NCBI RefSeq assembly: GCF_005144795.1
Contig: NZ_SWFJ01000007.1
Location: 1-64,000 of the forward strand
Length of the DNA: 64,000 bases
From: Streptococcus mitis
GTDB taxonomy: Bacteria; Bacillota; Bacilli; Lactobacillales; Streptococcaceae
Direction of reading: 5' to 3'
How positions within the stretch are numbered: the first letter of the stretch is position 1; every line of letters begins with the position of its first letter. Shown one piece after another: positions 50,445 through 57,761 of the stretch. The notes below the pieces were generated by a model. It saw only the letters and a list, made by a program, of their open reading frames with translations, ran no database searches and was not told the origin of the DNA. The position numbers and the translations under genes are program-made.

Positions 50445-50618
50445 ATGACAAAAGAATTACAATCATCACGCTATATTGTCATTTCATTTTTAGTACGTGA
50501 AATGGGAATTGACATTGTTGAAGCCATCTCTCTTATGGCTGAATTAGAAAAAAATGGCTTGGTTCGATTGGAATCAAGTGGAGATTTAATACTCAAAGAA
50601 CTTGGAGGCGCGCTATGA
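50445..50618 (+). CDS. Small ICE protein of unknown function
   Basis: A 57-residue protein (MTKELQSSRYIVISFLVREMG...), acidic with two predicted helices. ATG 50445 follows TCAGGAGGG. It overlaps the replication initiator gene by four bases (ATGA), so it is coupled to it and probably serves in element replication or its control. I do not recognise a domain. Confidence 0.65.
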   Translation: MTKELQSSRYIVISFLVREMGIDIVEAISLMAELEKNGLVRLESSGDLILKELGGAL

Positions 50619-51394
50619 AAAGAATTACCGCAAACCAATACCAAACTTCAGAACGGTATTATAAATTACCTAAAATTCTTTTTGAGGATGAGAAATATAT
50701 GGATATGAAACTAGAAGTAAAGGTGGCTTATTCTATTTTAAAAGATCGTTTAGAATTATCTCTCAGTCGTGGTTGGATAGATGAAGAAGGATCAGTCTAT
50801 TTAGTATTTTCTAATTCTAAACTGATGAGGCTGTTAGGTTGTTCGAAGTCAAAATTACTGTCCATCAAAAAAACTCTTAAAGAATATGACTTAATTGATG
50901 AAGTTCAACAGTCTTCAAGTGAGAAAGGAAGACTAGCTAATAAGATTTATTTAGGGGAATTATCTTCTACCCCAGTAGATAATTCAAACAGGGCTAGTGT
51001 TAAAAAAAGACTAGGGCAGGTTGAAAATGAAACGGCCCCCGTCTCACATTCAGCCCCTAGTGAGACTGAAGTTAGTGAGACTAAATATAGTGAGACTGAT
51101 TCTTTATTTATTGAGGATGAGGAGGATAGGAATACTCAACCTATTTTGAAAAGAAAAGTAGAAAAGGTCACAAAATATGATCGAGATTATATTTGGGGAT
51201 TGGTGCAAGATCAATTTAGACGAGAGGGTTTTTCTGAAACAGCCAGTGAAATTGCTATGACTGATTTTGAGAGAATCTATCAGTATGCTCTTGACAATGT
51301 TCGCTTTGTTAGACGAGCGGAAGTACTTGCTGAATTTGTGTTTAACGGCTTGTATTCCGTTTGGAATAATCGTGTTAGAAAAGGAGGTGGTTAA
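50615..51394 (+). CDS. RepA-N-type replication initiator protein
   Basis: A 259-residue protein. The N-terminal half (YQTSERYYKLPKILFEDEKYM, VAYSILKDRLELS, RLLGCSKSKLLSIKKTLKEYDLI) is the winged-helix initiator domain of plasmid RepA-N proteins, found at the left end of many streptococcal ICEs. The middle is a Ser/Thr/Glu-rich linker and the C-terminus is helical (YDRDYIWGLVQDQFRREGFS). In ICEs it may support autonomous circular replication. It overlaps the preceding small gene by four bases. Confidence 0.8.
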   Translation: MKRITANQYQTSERYYKLPKILFEDEKYMDMKLEVKVAYSILKDRLELSLSRGWIDEEGSVYLVFSNSKLMRLLGCSKSKLLSIKKTLKEYDLIDEVQQSSSEKGRLANKIYLGELSSTPVDNSNRASVKKRLGQVENETAPVSHSAPSETEVSETKYSETDSLFIEDEEDRNTQPILKRKVEKVTKYDRDYIWGLVQDQFRREGFSETASEIAMTDFERIYQYALDNVRFVRRAEVLAEFVFNGLYSVWNNRVRKGGG

Positions 51395-51395
51395 A

Positions 51396-51497
51396 ATGTC
51401 GCCAATCGAGTGGATATTAGTTATGCTCATTGTCATTTCAAGTGGAGTGACAGTTCTGACAATGATAGTCGATAAGAAAGGGGTGATCAAGAAATGA
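51396..51497 (+). CDS. 33-residue membrane peptide
   Basis: Starts ATG at 51396 after AGGAGGTGG, one base after the initiator's stop. MSPIEWILVMLIVISSG begins a single membrane helix of about 20 residues, followed by a basic tail (DKKGVIKK). It overlaps the methyltransferase start by four bases. A strong ribosome binding site and tight coupling support it as a real gene; no function is known to me. Confidence 0.55.
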   Translation: MSPIEWILVMLIVISSGVTVLTMIVDKKGVIKK

Positions 51498-52852
51498 GAT
51501 TTATTGATTTATTTTCAGGTATCGGTGGCTTTCGACTTGGAATGGAAAGTGTCGGACACGAGTGTATTGGATTTTGTGAGATTGATAAATTTGCTAGAGA
51601 ATCTTATAAGTCCATTTTTCAAACGGAAGGAGAAATAGAATTTCATGACATACGAGATGTTTCAGATGACGAATTTAAAAAACTTAGAGGGAAAGTCGAT
51701 GTCATCTGTGGGGGATTCCCTTGTCAAGCATTTTCAATCGCAGGAAGACGATTGGGATTTGAAGATACTAGAGGAACTTTGTTCTTTGAAATTGCTCGGG
51801 CGGCCAAACAAATCCAACCACGTTTTCTTTTTCTTGAAAATGTTAAAGGCCTACTCAATCACGATAAGGGACGGACGTTCACCACAATCCTTACCACACT
51901 TGATGAGTTGGGGTTTGATGTTGAGTGGCAGGTGCTTAACAGTAAGGATTTTGGCGTTCCCCAAAACAGAGAGAGGGTGTTTATTATCGGACATTCTAGA
52001 AAGAAAGGTACCCGACTCCTATTTCCTTTCAGACGAGAAGGTCAAGCAACTAACTCTGAGACTTTGAAAGCACTAGGAAATTTGAATCCATCAAAAAGTG
52101 GAATGAGTGGTAAAGTCTATTATTCAGAAGGTCTTGCGCCAACCTTAGTTCGTGGAAAAGGAGAAGGATTTAAAGTTGCGATTCCTTGTATGACACCAGA
52201 CAGATTAGAAAAGAGACAAAATGGTAGACGTTTCAAGGATAATCAAGAGCCAATGTTTACTTTAAATACTCAGGATCGCCATGGTATTGTCGTTGTTGGA
52301 GATTTACCAACTAGCTTTAAGGAAACTGGTCGCGTCTATGGAAGTGAGGGGCTATCTCCAACACTGACTACGATGCAAGGTGGAGATAAAATCCCCAAAA
52401 TACTGATTCCAGAACCAATCCAATTTCTAAAAGTCCGAGAGGCAACGAAAAAAGGATATGCTCAAGCAGAAATAGGAGATTCAATCAATTTGGAAAGACC
52501 AGGTTCTCAGTATCGTCGTGGTAGAGTTGGAAAAGGTATAGCGAATACGTTAACAACTAGTGGTCAAATGGGAGTAGTAGTGGCTAGCTATGAAGGAGAA
52601 GATAAGCAAGTTTACCATGTTGCTGGTATTTTAATAAATGGACAATTTTACCGTCTGAGGATACGACGAATCACTCCTAAAGAGTGTTTTCGATTGCAGG
52701 GTTTTCCTGATTGGGCTTTTGAAGCTGCTAGAAAAGTCTCTAGTAATAGTCAGCTTTATAAACAAGCTGGTAATAGTGTAACCGTTCCTGTGATTGCCGC
52801 AATCGCAAAGAAATTTAAAGAAATAGAGGAAAAAGATGAAAGCATTAAATAA
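51494..52852 (+). CDS. C5-cytosine DNA methyltransferase
   Basis: A 452-residue enzyme with all the main motifs in order: I (FSGIGGFRLGMESVG, residues 7-21), IV (GGFPCQAFS with catalytic Cys77), VI (ENV 115-117), VIII (QNRERVFIIG), a long target-recognition region (~190-390) and X (QAGNSVTVPVIAAIA). It makes 5-methylcytosine. No restriction endonuclease gene is adjacent, so it is an orphan methylase, probably protecting the element from host restriction on transfer. The recognition site cannot be predicted. It overlaps both neighbours. Confidence 0.92.
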   Translation: MRFIDLFSGIGGFRLGMESVGHECIGFCEIDKFARESYKSIFQTEGEIEFHDIRDVSDDEFKKLRGKVDVICGGFPCQAFSIAGRRLGFEDTRGTLFFEIARAAKQIQPRFLFLENVKGLLNHDKGRTFTTILTTLDELGFDVEWQVLNSKDFGVPQNRERVFIIGHSRKKGTRLLFPFRREGQATNSETLKALGNLNPSKSGMSGKVYYSEGLAPTLVRGKGEGFKVAIPCMTPDRLEKRQNGRRFKDNQEPMFTLNTQDRHGIVVVGDLPTSFKETGRVYGSEGLSPTLTTMQGGDKIPKILIPEPIQFLKVREATKKGYAQAEIGDSINLERPGSQYRRGRVGKGIANTLTTSGQMGVVVASYEGEDKQVYHVAGILINGQFYRLRIRRITPKECFRLQGFPDWAFEAARKVSSNSQLYKQAGNSVTVPVIAAIAKKFKEIEEKDESIK

Positions 52853-53285
52853 AGAATCAATACTAGATTGTGATGAATTAGAAACAGAATTACATGATGC
52901 AGAAATCAGACAGCTGGATGAACAAATAATTTTGATGCCCAATTATCCATGTGAGTTTGAGGTGACATTTTTAGATGATTACCATAAAAAACACAACTAC
53001 CCCCTATTTTATGAATCCTATCTTCAAAACATTATGGAATTCCTTGAAAGTCAGGATATAAAGAACGGAGCCGATGCCTTTGTAGATGATCATCAAAATC
53101 TTGTTTTTGTTTTATATGGACAAGGCTATCGAGCCGAGGGAAAAGAGGGAATACTTACAACCCAAGTAACTGTAAAAGCTTATGATGAAGACAAGCAACC
53201 GATTAACTTCGCAAATTTATTAGATTCCTTAATCGTATCAGAATATCAAATGGAACCGAATCTTTGGGAGGTATCCCATGATTGA
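52836..53285 (+). CDS. ICE protein of unknown function, 149 residues
   Basis: An acidic, soluble protein with no signal peptide or membrane helix (DCDELETELHDAEIRQLDEQ at the N-terminus). It overlaps the methyltransferase gene by 17 bases and the next gene by 8, so it is part of the same transcript. I recognise no domain. Small acidic ICE proteins of this kind are often DNA mimics or regulators, but nothing here shows it. Confidence 0.65.
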   Translation: MKALNKESILDCDELETELHDAEIRQLDEQIILMPNYPCEFEVTFLDDYHKKHNYPLFYESYLQNIMEFLESQDIKNGADAFVDDHQNLVFVLYGQGYRAEGKEGILTTQVTVKAYDEDKQPINFANLLDSLIVSEYQMEPNLWEVSHD

Positions 53286-53658
53286 TCTCTATCTAAGTAA
53301 AAATAGCCATAGAAATCAACTTCTTTTGGATTTCTTTCAAAAGTATGGCATAGAGGTCATTCCTCATTCTATTTCTGAAATGACAAAGGACAAATTAATT
53401 GAAATGATGAGCTATTCTTCAGATTGTTTTGAGTTTTTATCTCCCAATTTATTGCGATTTAAGAACCGTGACAATCTAAGATTAACGGATTTCATCGAGA
53501 TGATATTAAAAAATCCTGAACTAACCATCAGACTTCCTCTTGCGGTTTCAAATAAGCGAGTTTATCCAAATCTGAATCTGGAGGAGGCTAGAGCTTTATT
53601 GCCAAGAGATACGAAACAATTGATTTACATGGCACAAACACATTATTTATCAAGTTAA
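53278..53658 (+). CDS. ArsC/Spx-like small ICE protein, 126 residues
   Basis: It begins MIDLYLSKNSHRNQLLLDFFQKYGIEVIPHSISEMTKDKLIEM, which follows the thioredoxin-fold pattern of Spx/ArsC proteins: a beta strand, a short loop where CxxC would sit, a helix and a second strand. Here the loop is SKNSHRN with no Cys. The later RLPLAVSNKRVYPNLNLEEARALLP also fits the Spx C-terminal half. So it may be a Cys-less Spx-like regulator. Overlaps the previous gene by 8 bases; a good AGGAG site follows for the next gene. Confidence 0.55.
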   Translation: MIDLYLSKNSHRNQLLLDFFQKYGIEVIPHSISEMTKDKLIEMMSYSSDCFEFLSPNLLRFKNRDNLRLTDFIEMILKNPELTIRLPLAVSNKRVYPNLNLEEARALLPRDTKQLIYMAQTHYLSS

Positions 53659-53670
53659 AGGAGAAGCAAT

Positions 53671-53904
53671 ATGGCTGAACGATTTTGGGAGAACTTGTCC
53701 ATTATTTTGGCTGAAAGAAATATCAGCTGGATTGAGTTAACCAGAAAAATGTTTGCGGGAGAGTTTCACTATCCAAGTGAATTGAATCGTTTGTATCAAA
53801 AGATTCGTCACTACAAGATGGAACAACGAATGCCTCAAAGTCCATGGGTAGAAAGGATTGTGCAGGTATTAGATTTAGATTATGAAGATTTATTTCGGAG
53901 GTAA
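53671..53904 (+). CDS. Small HTH-like ICE protein, 77 residues
   Basis: A basic helical protein (SIILAERNISWIELTRKM ... LNRLYQKIRHYKM ... IVQVLDLDYEDLFRR). The pattern of a short helix, a turn and a C-terminal xLDxxxEDLF resembles Xre/Cro-type DNA-binding proteins. It follows the previous gene by 12 bases, with AAAGGAGAAG as ribosome binding site, and precedes the CPBP gene by 2 bases. A role as element regulator is inferred only. Confidence 0.55.
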   Translation: MAERFWENLSIILAERNISWIELTRKMFAGEFHYPSELNRLYQKIRHYKMEQRMPQSPWVERIVQVLDLDYEDLFRR

Positions 53905-53906
53905 CT

Positions 53907-54494
53907 ATGAAAAGAATAATTCCAGTTTATATATTCCAACAAGTAAATGTCCTATTGGTATCTCTATACTTACTGAAATTTCTTTGTATCGGTGAGTTAA
54001 CTATACTAGAGATTCTCTATGGTGCGTCACTCATTTCTTTTTTATGGATGTATGGCCAACGCAAACAAGCTCATAAGGTCAATATGAAATCTAGGATGAA
54101 ATGGCTTGGTATTGGATTCATTAGCCTACTGATTATAAGTCTATGTTTTAGCCTAATCCATGCTCAAGGAACCACGAATCAAGCAAACTTAATTGGACTT
54201 CAACATCAAGTTCCTTGGTTTTCATTTTTATTGTTCTTAATCAATGCGAGTATGGTTGAAGAATTTCTGTATAGAGAAATTATATGGAATTTGGTGAGAA
54301 AATTAGATATCAGAATTGCGTTGACAAGTGTTTTATTTGCCTTAGCACATCATCCTGGAACCATTCTAGCTTGGTGTTTATATGTTTCATTGGGAATGTT
54401 TATAGGGATGGTGCGCTATAAATCGGACTTATGGGGCAGTATGGGTCTACATTTGGTGTGGAACCTACTAGTTTATAGTTTGCTGCTTGTTTAG
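53907..54494 (+). CDS. CPBP-family intramembrane metalloprotease
   Basis: A 195-residue protein with about six membrane helices. The CAAX-protease motifs are present: MVEEFLYRE (EExxxR, Glu118-Glu119...Arg123), FALAHHP with His148 and the late HLVWN. In streptococci and lactobacilli CPBP proteins serve bacteriocin immunity, abortive infection or membrane-protein processing. It sits between the small regulatory-looking genes and the structured leader of the transfer operon. It ends in repeats that form a possible attenuator. Confidence 0.8.
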   Translation: MKRIIPVYIFQQVNVLLVSLYLLKFLCIGELTILEILYGASLISFLWMYGQRKQAHKVNMKSRMKWLGIGFISLLIISLCFSLIHAQGTTNQANLIGLQHQVPWFSFLLFLINASMVEEFLYREIIWNLVRKLDIRIALTSVLFALAHHPGTILAWCLYVSLGMFIGMVRYKSDLWGSMGLHLVWNLLVYSLLLV

Positions 54495-54525
54495 ACAACG
54501 TTAGATTTTCAAAGGGAAATGAAAT

Positions 54526-54557
54526 GCTAACGTTATGTAACAATGTTAGTCTTTTAT
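54526..54557 (+). terminator. Terminator with competing upstream arm
   Basis: CTAACGTT (54527-54534) pairs with AATGTTAG (54542-54549) and is followed by TCTTTTAT. AACGTTAG (54497-54504), just after the CPBP stop codon, is a perfect complement of the same CTAACGTT and could displace the terminator. Confidence 0.6.
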
Positions 54558-54654
54558 TTCAAACTCTTTGATGAATATGAATTTAGCTCGACAGAAAAAT
54601 AAGAAATGTGATAAAAATTTCAACTACTCTTATCTATAATAAAGCTACCTGTTC

Positions 54655-54827
54655 TTTGAAAATTGAATCCACTCCGTCTTGATTAGCGTGCCTGTGTAAG
54701 TAGGGACTGAGAGTATTTCCCTGTGAAGGGCAACTGGCACAAGACGTGTGTGAGAATTTTCTAACAGACACGGAGTTTATCGTTACCAGACTTAAACGAT
54801 GCGACAAACTAGATAAAGGAGTTAATC
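54655..54827 (+). ncRNA. Structured leader RNA candidate upstream of the transfer operon
   Basis: Several alternative helices can be drawn: GTGCC (54688-54692) with GGCAC (54736-54740), extended by CGTCTTG with CAAGACG (54675-54681, 54740-54746); CCCT-GTGA-AGGG (54719-54730), a GNRA-loop hairpin; and ACTCCGT with ACGGAGT (54671-54677, 54770-54776), which excludes the first. ATCGTT/AACGAT follows near the end. It is followed by AAAGGAG and the first transfer gene. The pairings suggest a switch-like leader or a nicking/processing site; no known family was recognised. Confidence 0.5.
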
Positions 54828-55127
54828 ATGAAGGTAGTAAACTTGTATGATTTGAAACAAATGGGAAATAAAGGTGGTTGTACCATCCAATTGATTCATC
54901 ACTTTCCTTTTGGTATGGGCTTAGGACATCTCAAAAAAGACTACATTGAATTTAAACGTGTTGGTATCTTTGATGGGAAAGCAGTAGAAGTTACTCTTCG
55001 AGAACCTTATTCGAGAGATCTACTGCAGGTTGTCAAGTCGATTAAGCAACGTCAGAAATTGATAGCTTATCGTTATAAAGAAGGAAAGCTGCTATTTGTT
55101 AAGAAGGAGGCCTCAGATGTCCTCTGA
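54828..55127 (+). CDS. ICE transfer-region protein, 99 residues
   Basis: A basic, soluble protein (GGCTIQLIHHFPFGMGLGHLKKD ... RQKLIAYRYKEGKLLFVKKE) with no membrane segment. It is first in the transfer operon, behind AAAGGAG and the structured leader, and overlaps the following gene by 11 bases. I recognise no domain. Such first genes in Tn5252-type elements are hypothetical as far as I know. Confidence 0.65.
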   Translation: MKVVNLYDLKQMGNKGGCTIQLIHHFPFGMGLGHLKKDYIEFKRVGIFDGKAVEVTLREPYSRDLLQVVKSIKQRQKLIAYRYKEGKLLFVKKEASDVL

Positions 55128-55605
55128 ACAACAGGAACGAATGGCAGTTCAATATGCTGAGCGTAGTCTTTTATTTACTGTAAAAAGTCTTTTAAAGATT
55201 CTAGAATGGTCTAGACGCCAAGTTTTAGCACAAGATTCCGCCTATAAGATAGGGGTACAGAAATTAGAAGAATTGCTACAATCTCCTTATTCGATTGATA
55301 CGATTAATCTGAAAAAAGATTTTTTAGACAAACCAATTGATATAGAGAAATTTAAAGCTTTTTTAGAAAAAGAAGAGATTCCTTTAGCCATCGCTTGGCA
55401 AGGGGATTCTCTACATTTCTACACGAAAGACCGTTCGATTCTGGACAATCATTTAGACCATCTGTTAGAAAAAATGGTTAATGATCCGGAGAAATTAGCT
55501 GATTTTACCATGGATAAGTCATTAGACGATGCAATTGATGAGGCTAAATCCCAAATTACCTTTAGACAAGAAGGGGCCGTCAAACAGAAAGAGATGGTGA
55601 GATGA
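55117..55605 (+). CDS. ICE transfer-region protein, 162 residues
   Basis: A mostly helical, acidic protein (MSSEQQERMAVQYAERSLLF, KSLLKILEWSRRQ, ending DAIDEAKSQITFRQEGAVKQKE). ATG 55117 is selected by AAGGAGG just upstream. It overlaps the preceding gene by 11 bases and the coupling-protein gene by four (ATGA), which suggests a partner of the VirD4-like protein. No domain recognised. Confidence 0.65.
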   Translation: MSSEQQERMAVQYAERSLLFTVKSLLKILEWSRRQVLAQDSAYKIGVQKLEELLQSPYSIDTINLKKDFLDKPIDIEKFKAFLEKEEIPLAIAWQGDSLHFYTKDRSILDNHLDHLLEKMVNDPEKLADFTMDKSLDDAIDEAKSQITFRQEGAVKQKEMVR

Positions 55606-57482
55606 TGTACAGTGGAAAGAAATTCCTACTATTCTCACTGTTAGGCATCTTACTAGGCTATCTTTTTCATCGTTTGACGCTTTTGTATGATTCCTATACT
55701 GGAAATAGCTTAGATAAATGGACTCATCTTCTGATGGAGGGTCAAGATGAAGTTCTTCAGTCGCCATGGAATGTTTCTTTTACTGGAAAATCAAGTGCTT
55801 TTTTTCTACTAGGCTTTGTGATGATGTTGCTGGTTTATCTCTATCTAGAGACTGGTAAAAAACAATACCGAGAAGGGGTAGAATACGGGAGCGCCCGTTT
55901 TGGAACTCTAAAAGAAAAGAAGCTCTTTTACGGTAAGGAATTTTCTCATGATACGATTTTAGCACAAGATGTTCGTTTGACATTATTAGATAAAAAACCA
56001 CCCCAATATGATAGAAATAAGAATATTGCGGTGATCGGAGGTTCAGGAAGTGGGAAGACCTTTCGCTTTGTAAAACCTAATCTGATTCAGATGAACAGTT
56101 CTAATATTGTCGTGGATCCTAAAGATCACTTAGCTGAGAAAACAGGCAAACTCTTTTTAGAACATGGCTACCAAGTAAAGGTGTTAGATTTAGTCAATAT
56201 GAAGAACTCAGATGGCTTCAATCCTTTTCGCTATATAGAGACAGAAAATGATTTGAATCGCATGCTGACGGTTTATTTTAATAACACCAAAGGCTCTGGC
56301 TCTCGTAGTGATCCATTTTGGGATGAAGCTTCTATGACTTTGGTACGAGCTTTAGCCTCTTACTTGGTCGATTTCTATAATCCACCCAAAACAAGAGAAC
56401 AGCTCATTGAAGAGAGTCGTTTGAGTCAAACAGAATACCAAAACTTGTTGAAACGTCAAAAAAAAGAAGTGGAAGAGCGAAAAAAACGAGGGCGTTATCC
56501 AAGTTTTGCTGAAATCTCAAAACTCATTAAACACTTATCCAAGGGTGAAAACCAAGAAAAAAGTGTCTTAGAAATTCTATTTGAAAATTATGCTAAAAAG
56601 TATGGAACTGAAAATTTTACCATGCGAAATTGGGCAGATTTCCAAAATTATAAGGATAAGACTCTGGATTCTGTTATAGCTGTAACCACTGCTAAATTTG
56701 CCCTCTTCAATATTCAAAGTGTCATGGATTTGACCAAAAGAGATACCCTTGATATGAAGACATGGGGCATGGAAAAATCAATGGTTTACTTAGTTATCCC
56801 AGATAACGATAGTACCTTTCGCTTTCTTTCAGCCCTCTTTTTTTCAACCGTATTTCAAACCCTAACAAGACAAGCAGATATTGATTTTAAGGGTCAATTG
56901 CCTCTTCATGTGAGAGTCTACTTAGATGAATTCGCAAATATTGGAGAAATTCCAGACTTTGCTGAACAAACCTCAACAGTCCGCTCTCGTAATATGAGTC
57001 TCGTTCCCATTCTTCAAAATATTGCCCAACTTCAAGGGCTCTATAAAGAAAAAGAAGCTTGGAAAACCATTCTTGGGAACTGTGATAGCTTAGTCTACTT
57101 AGGTGGTAATGATGAAGATACCTTTAAATTTATGAGTGGATTACTCGGTAAACAAACCATTGATGTTCGAAATACTAGTCGTTCCTTTGGCCAGACAGGT
57201 TCAGGATCCCTTTCTCATCAAAAGATTGCTCGTGATTTAATGACACCTGATGAAGTCGGAAATATGAAACGGCATGAATGCTTGGTTCGAATTGCTAATA
57301 TGCCAGTCTTTAAAAGCAAAAAATACAATTCCACTAAGCATCCAAACTGGAAGTACCTAGCCAACCAAGAAACCGATGAACGGTGGTGGAACTATCAAAT
57401 CAATCCTTTGAATCAAAGACAAGAAAATCATCTTGAAGGCCTTAGAATTCGTGATTTAACTTTTGAATCTAGTTTAAAATAA
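55602..57482 (+). CDS. virD4: VirD4/TraG-family type IV coupling protein
   Basis: A 626-residue ATPase that links the relaxase-DNA complex to the secretion channel. Two N-terminal membrane helices (about 8-25 and 64-82) are followed by Walker A GGSGSGKT (146-153), VDPKDHLAEKT, a helical all-alpha insertion (~270-330) and Walker B VRVYLDEFANIGEIPDF, with SRNMSLVPILQNIAQLQ after it. Those motifs are diagnostic for TraG/VirD4. It is full length and coupled to the preceding gene. Confidence 0.93.
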   Translation: MMYSGKKFLLFSLLGILLGYLFHRLTLLYDSYTGNSLDKWTHLLMEGQDEVLQSPWNVSFTGKSSAFFLLGFVMMLLVYLYLETGKKQYREGVEYGSARFGTLKEKKLFYGKEFSHDTILAQDVRLTLLDKKPPQYDRNKNIAVIGGSGSGKTFRFVKPNLIQMNSSNIVVDPKDHLAEKTGKLFLEHGYQVKVLDLVNMKNSDGFNPFRYIETENDLNRMLTVYFNNTKGSGSRSDPFWDEASMTLVRALASYLVDFYNPPKTREQLIEESRLSQTEYQNLLKRQKKEVEERKKRGRYPSFAEISKLIKHLSKGENQEKSVLEILFENYAKKYGTENFTMRNWADFQNYKDKTLDSVIAVTTAKFALFNIQSVMDLTKRDTLDMKTWGMEKSMVYLVIPDNDSTFRFLSALFFSTVFQTLTRQADIDFKGQLPLHVRVYLDEFANIGEIPDFAEQTSTVRSRNMSLVPILQNIAQLQGLYKEKEAWKTILGNCDSLVYLGGNDEDTFKFMSGLLGKQTIDVRNTSRSFGQTGSGSLSHQKIARDLMTPDEVGNMKRHECLVRIANMPVFKSKKYNSTKHPNWKYLANQETDERWWNYQINPLNQRQENHLEGLRIRDLTFESSLK

Positions 57483-57502
57483 AAATAGAAAAGAGGAAAT
57501 AG

Positions 57503-57745
57503 ATGATTACGCATTTTAAAGGTTTTGTTTATGGAGTAGACGCAAGTGCTATGTTTGCACAAGCTATGTCTTTGTTACAGAAGGGATTGATTGCAGTTGG
57601 TGCCTTTCTCGTTGTTGTGGGGATTGTCAACCTTGCAACCAACATTAAAGATGGTGGACCTGGTGTTCGGAATGCCATTCTGGAAATTGTCGGTGGTGTT
57701 ATGGTAGGGGCTGCTGGAGCCTTTGTAACTCAAATTTCAATTTAG
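57503..57745 (+). CDS. VirB2-like pilin (Maff2/TrbC type)
   Basis: An 80-residue, very hydrophobic protein with two membrane helices (LLQKGLIAVGAFLVVVGIV and ILEIVGGVMVGAAGAFV) joined by a short polar loop (TNIKDGGPG). Such small proteins sit before VirB6 in Gram-positive conjugation operons and are taken as pilin- or channel-like subunits. There is no classical cleavable signal peptide. GAGGAAA precedes the ATG. Confidence 0.75.
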   Translation: MITHFKGFVYGVDASAMFAQAMSLLQKGLIAVGAFLVVVGIVNLATNIKDGGPGVRNAILEIVGGVMVGAAGAFVTQISI

Positions 57746-57761
57746 GAGGATAAACAATGAC

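Larger units (their letters stand above)
54495..54827. other. Non-coding region between the CPBP gene and the transfer genes
   Basis: A 333-base stretch without a gene. It holds the alternative hairpins at 54497-54557, an AT-rich part with a TATAAT at 54635-54640 lacking a clear -35, and the structured leader from about 54655. Confidence 0.7.

Noticed and set aside
54655-54827. Group II intron or tRNA-like element
   Set aside because: GTGCC and GNRA-type hairpins first suggested an intron end, but there is no domain V, no reverse transcriptase nearby, and no cloverleaf.
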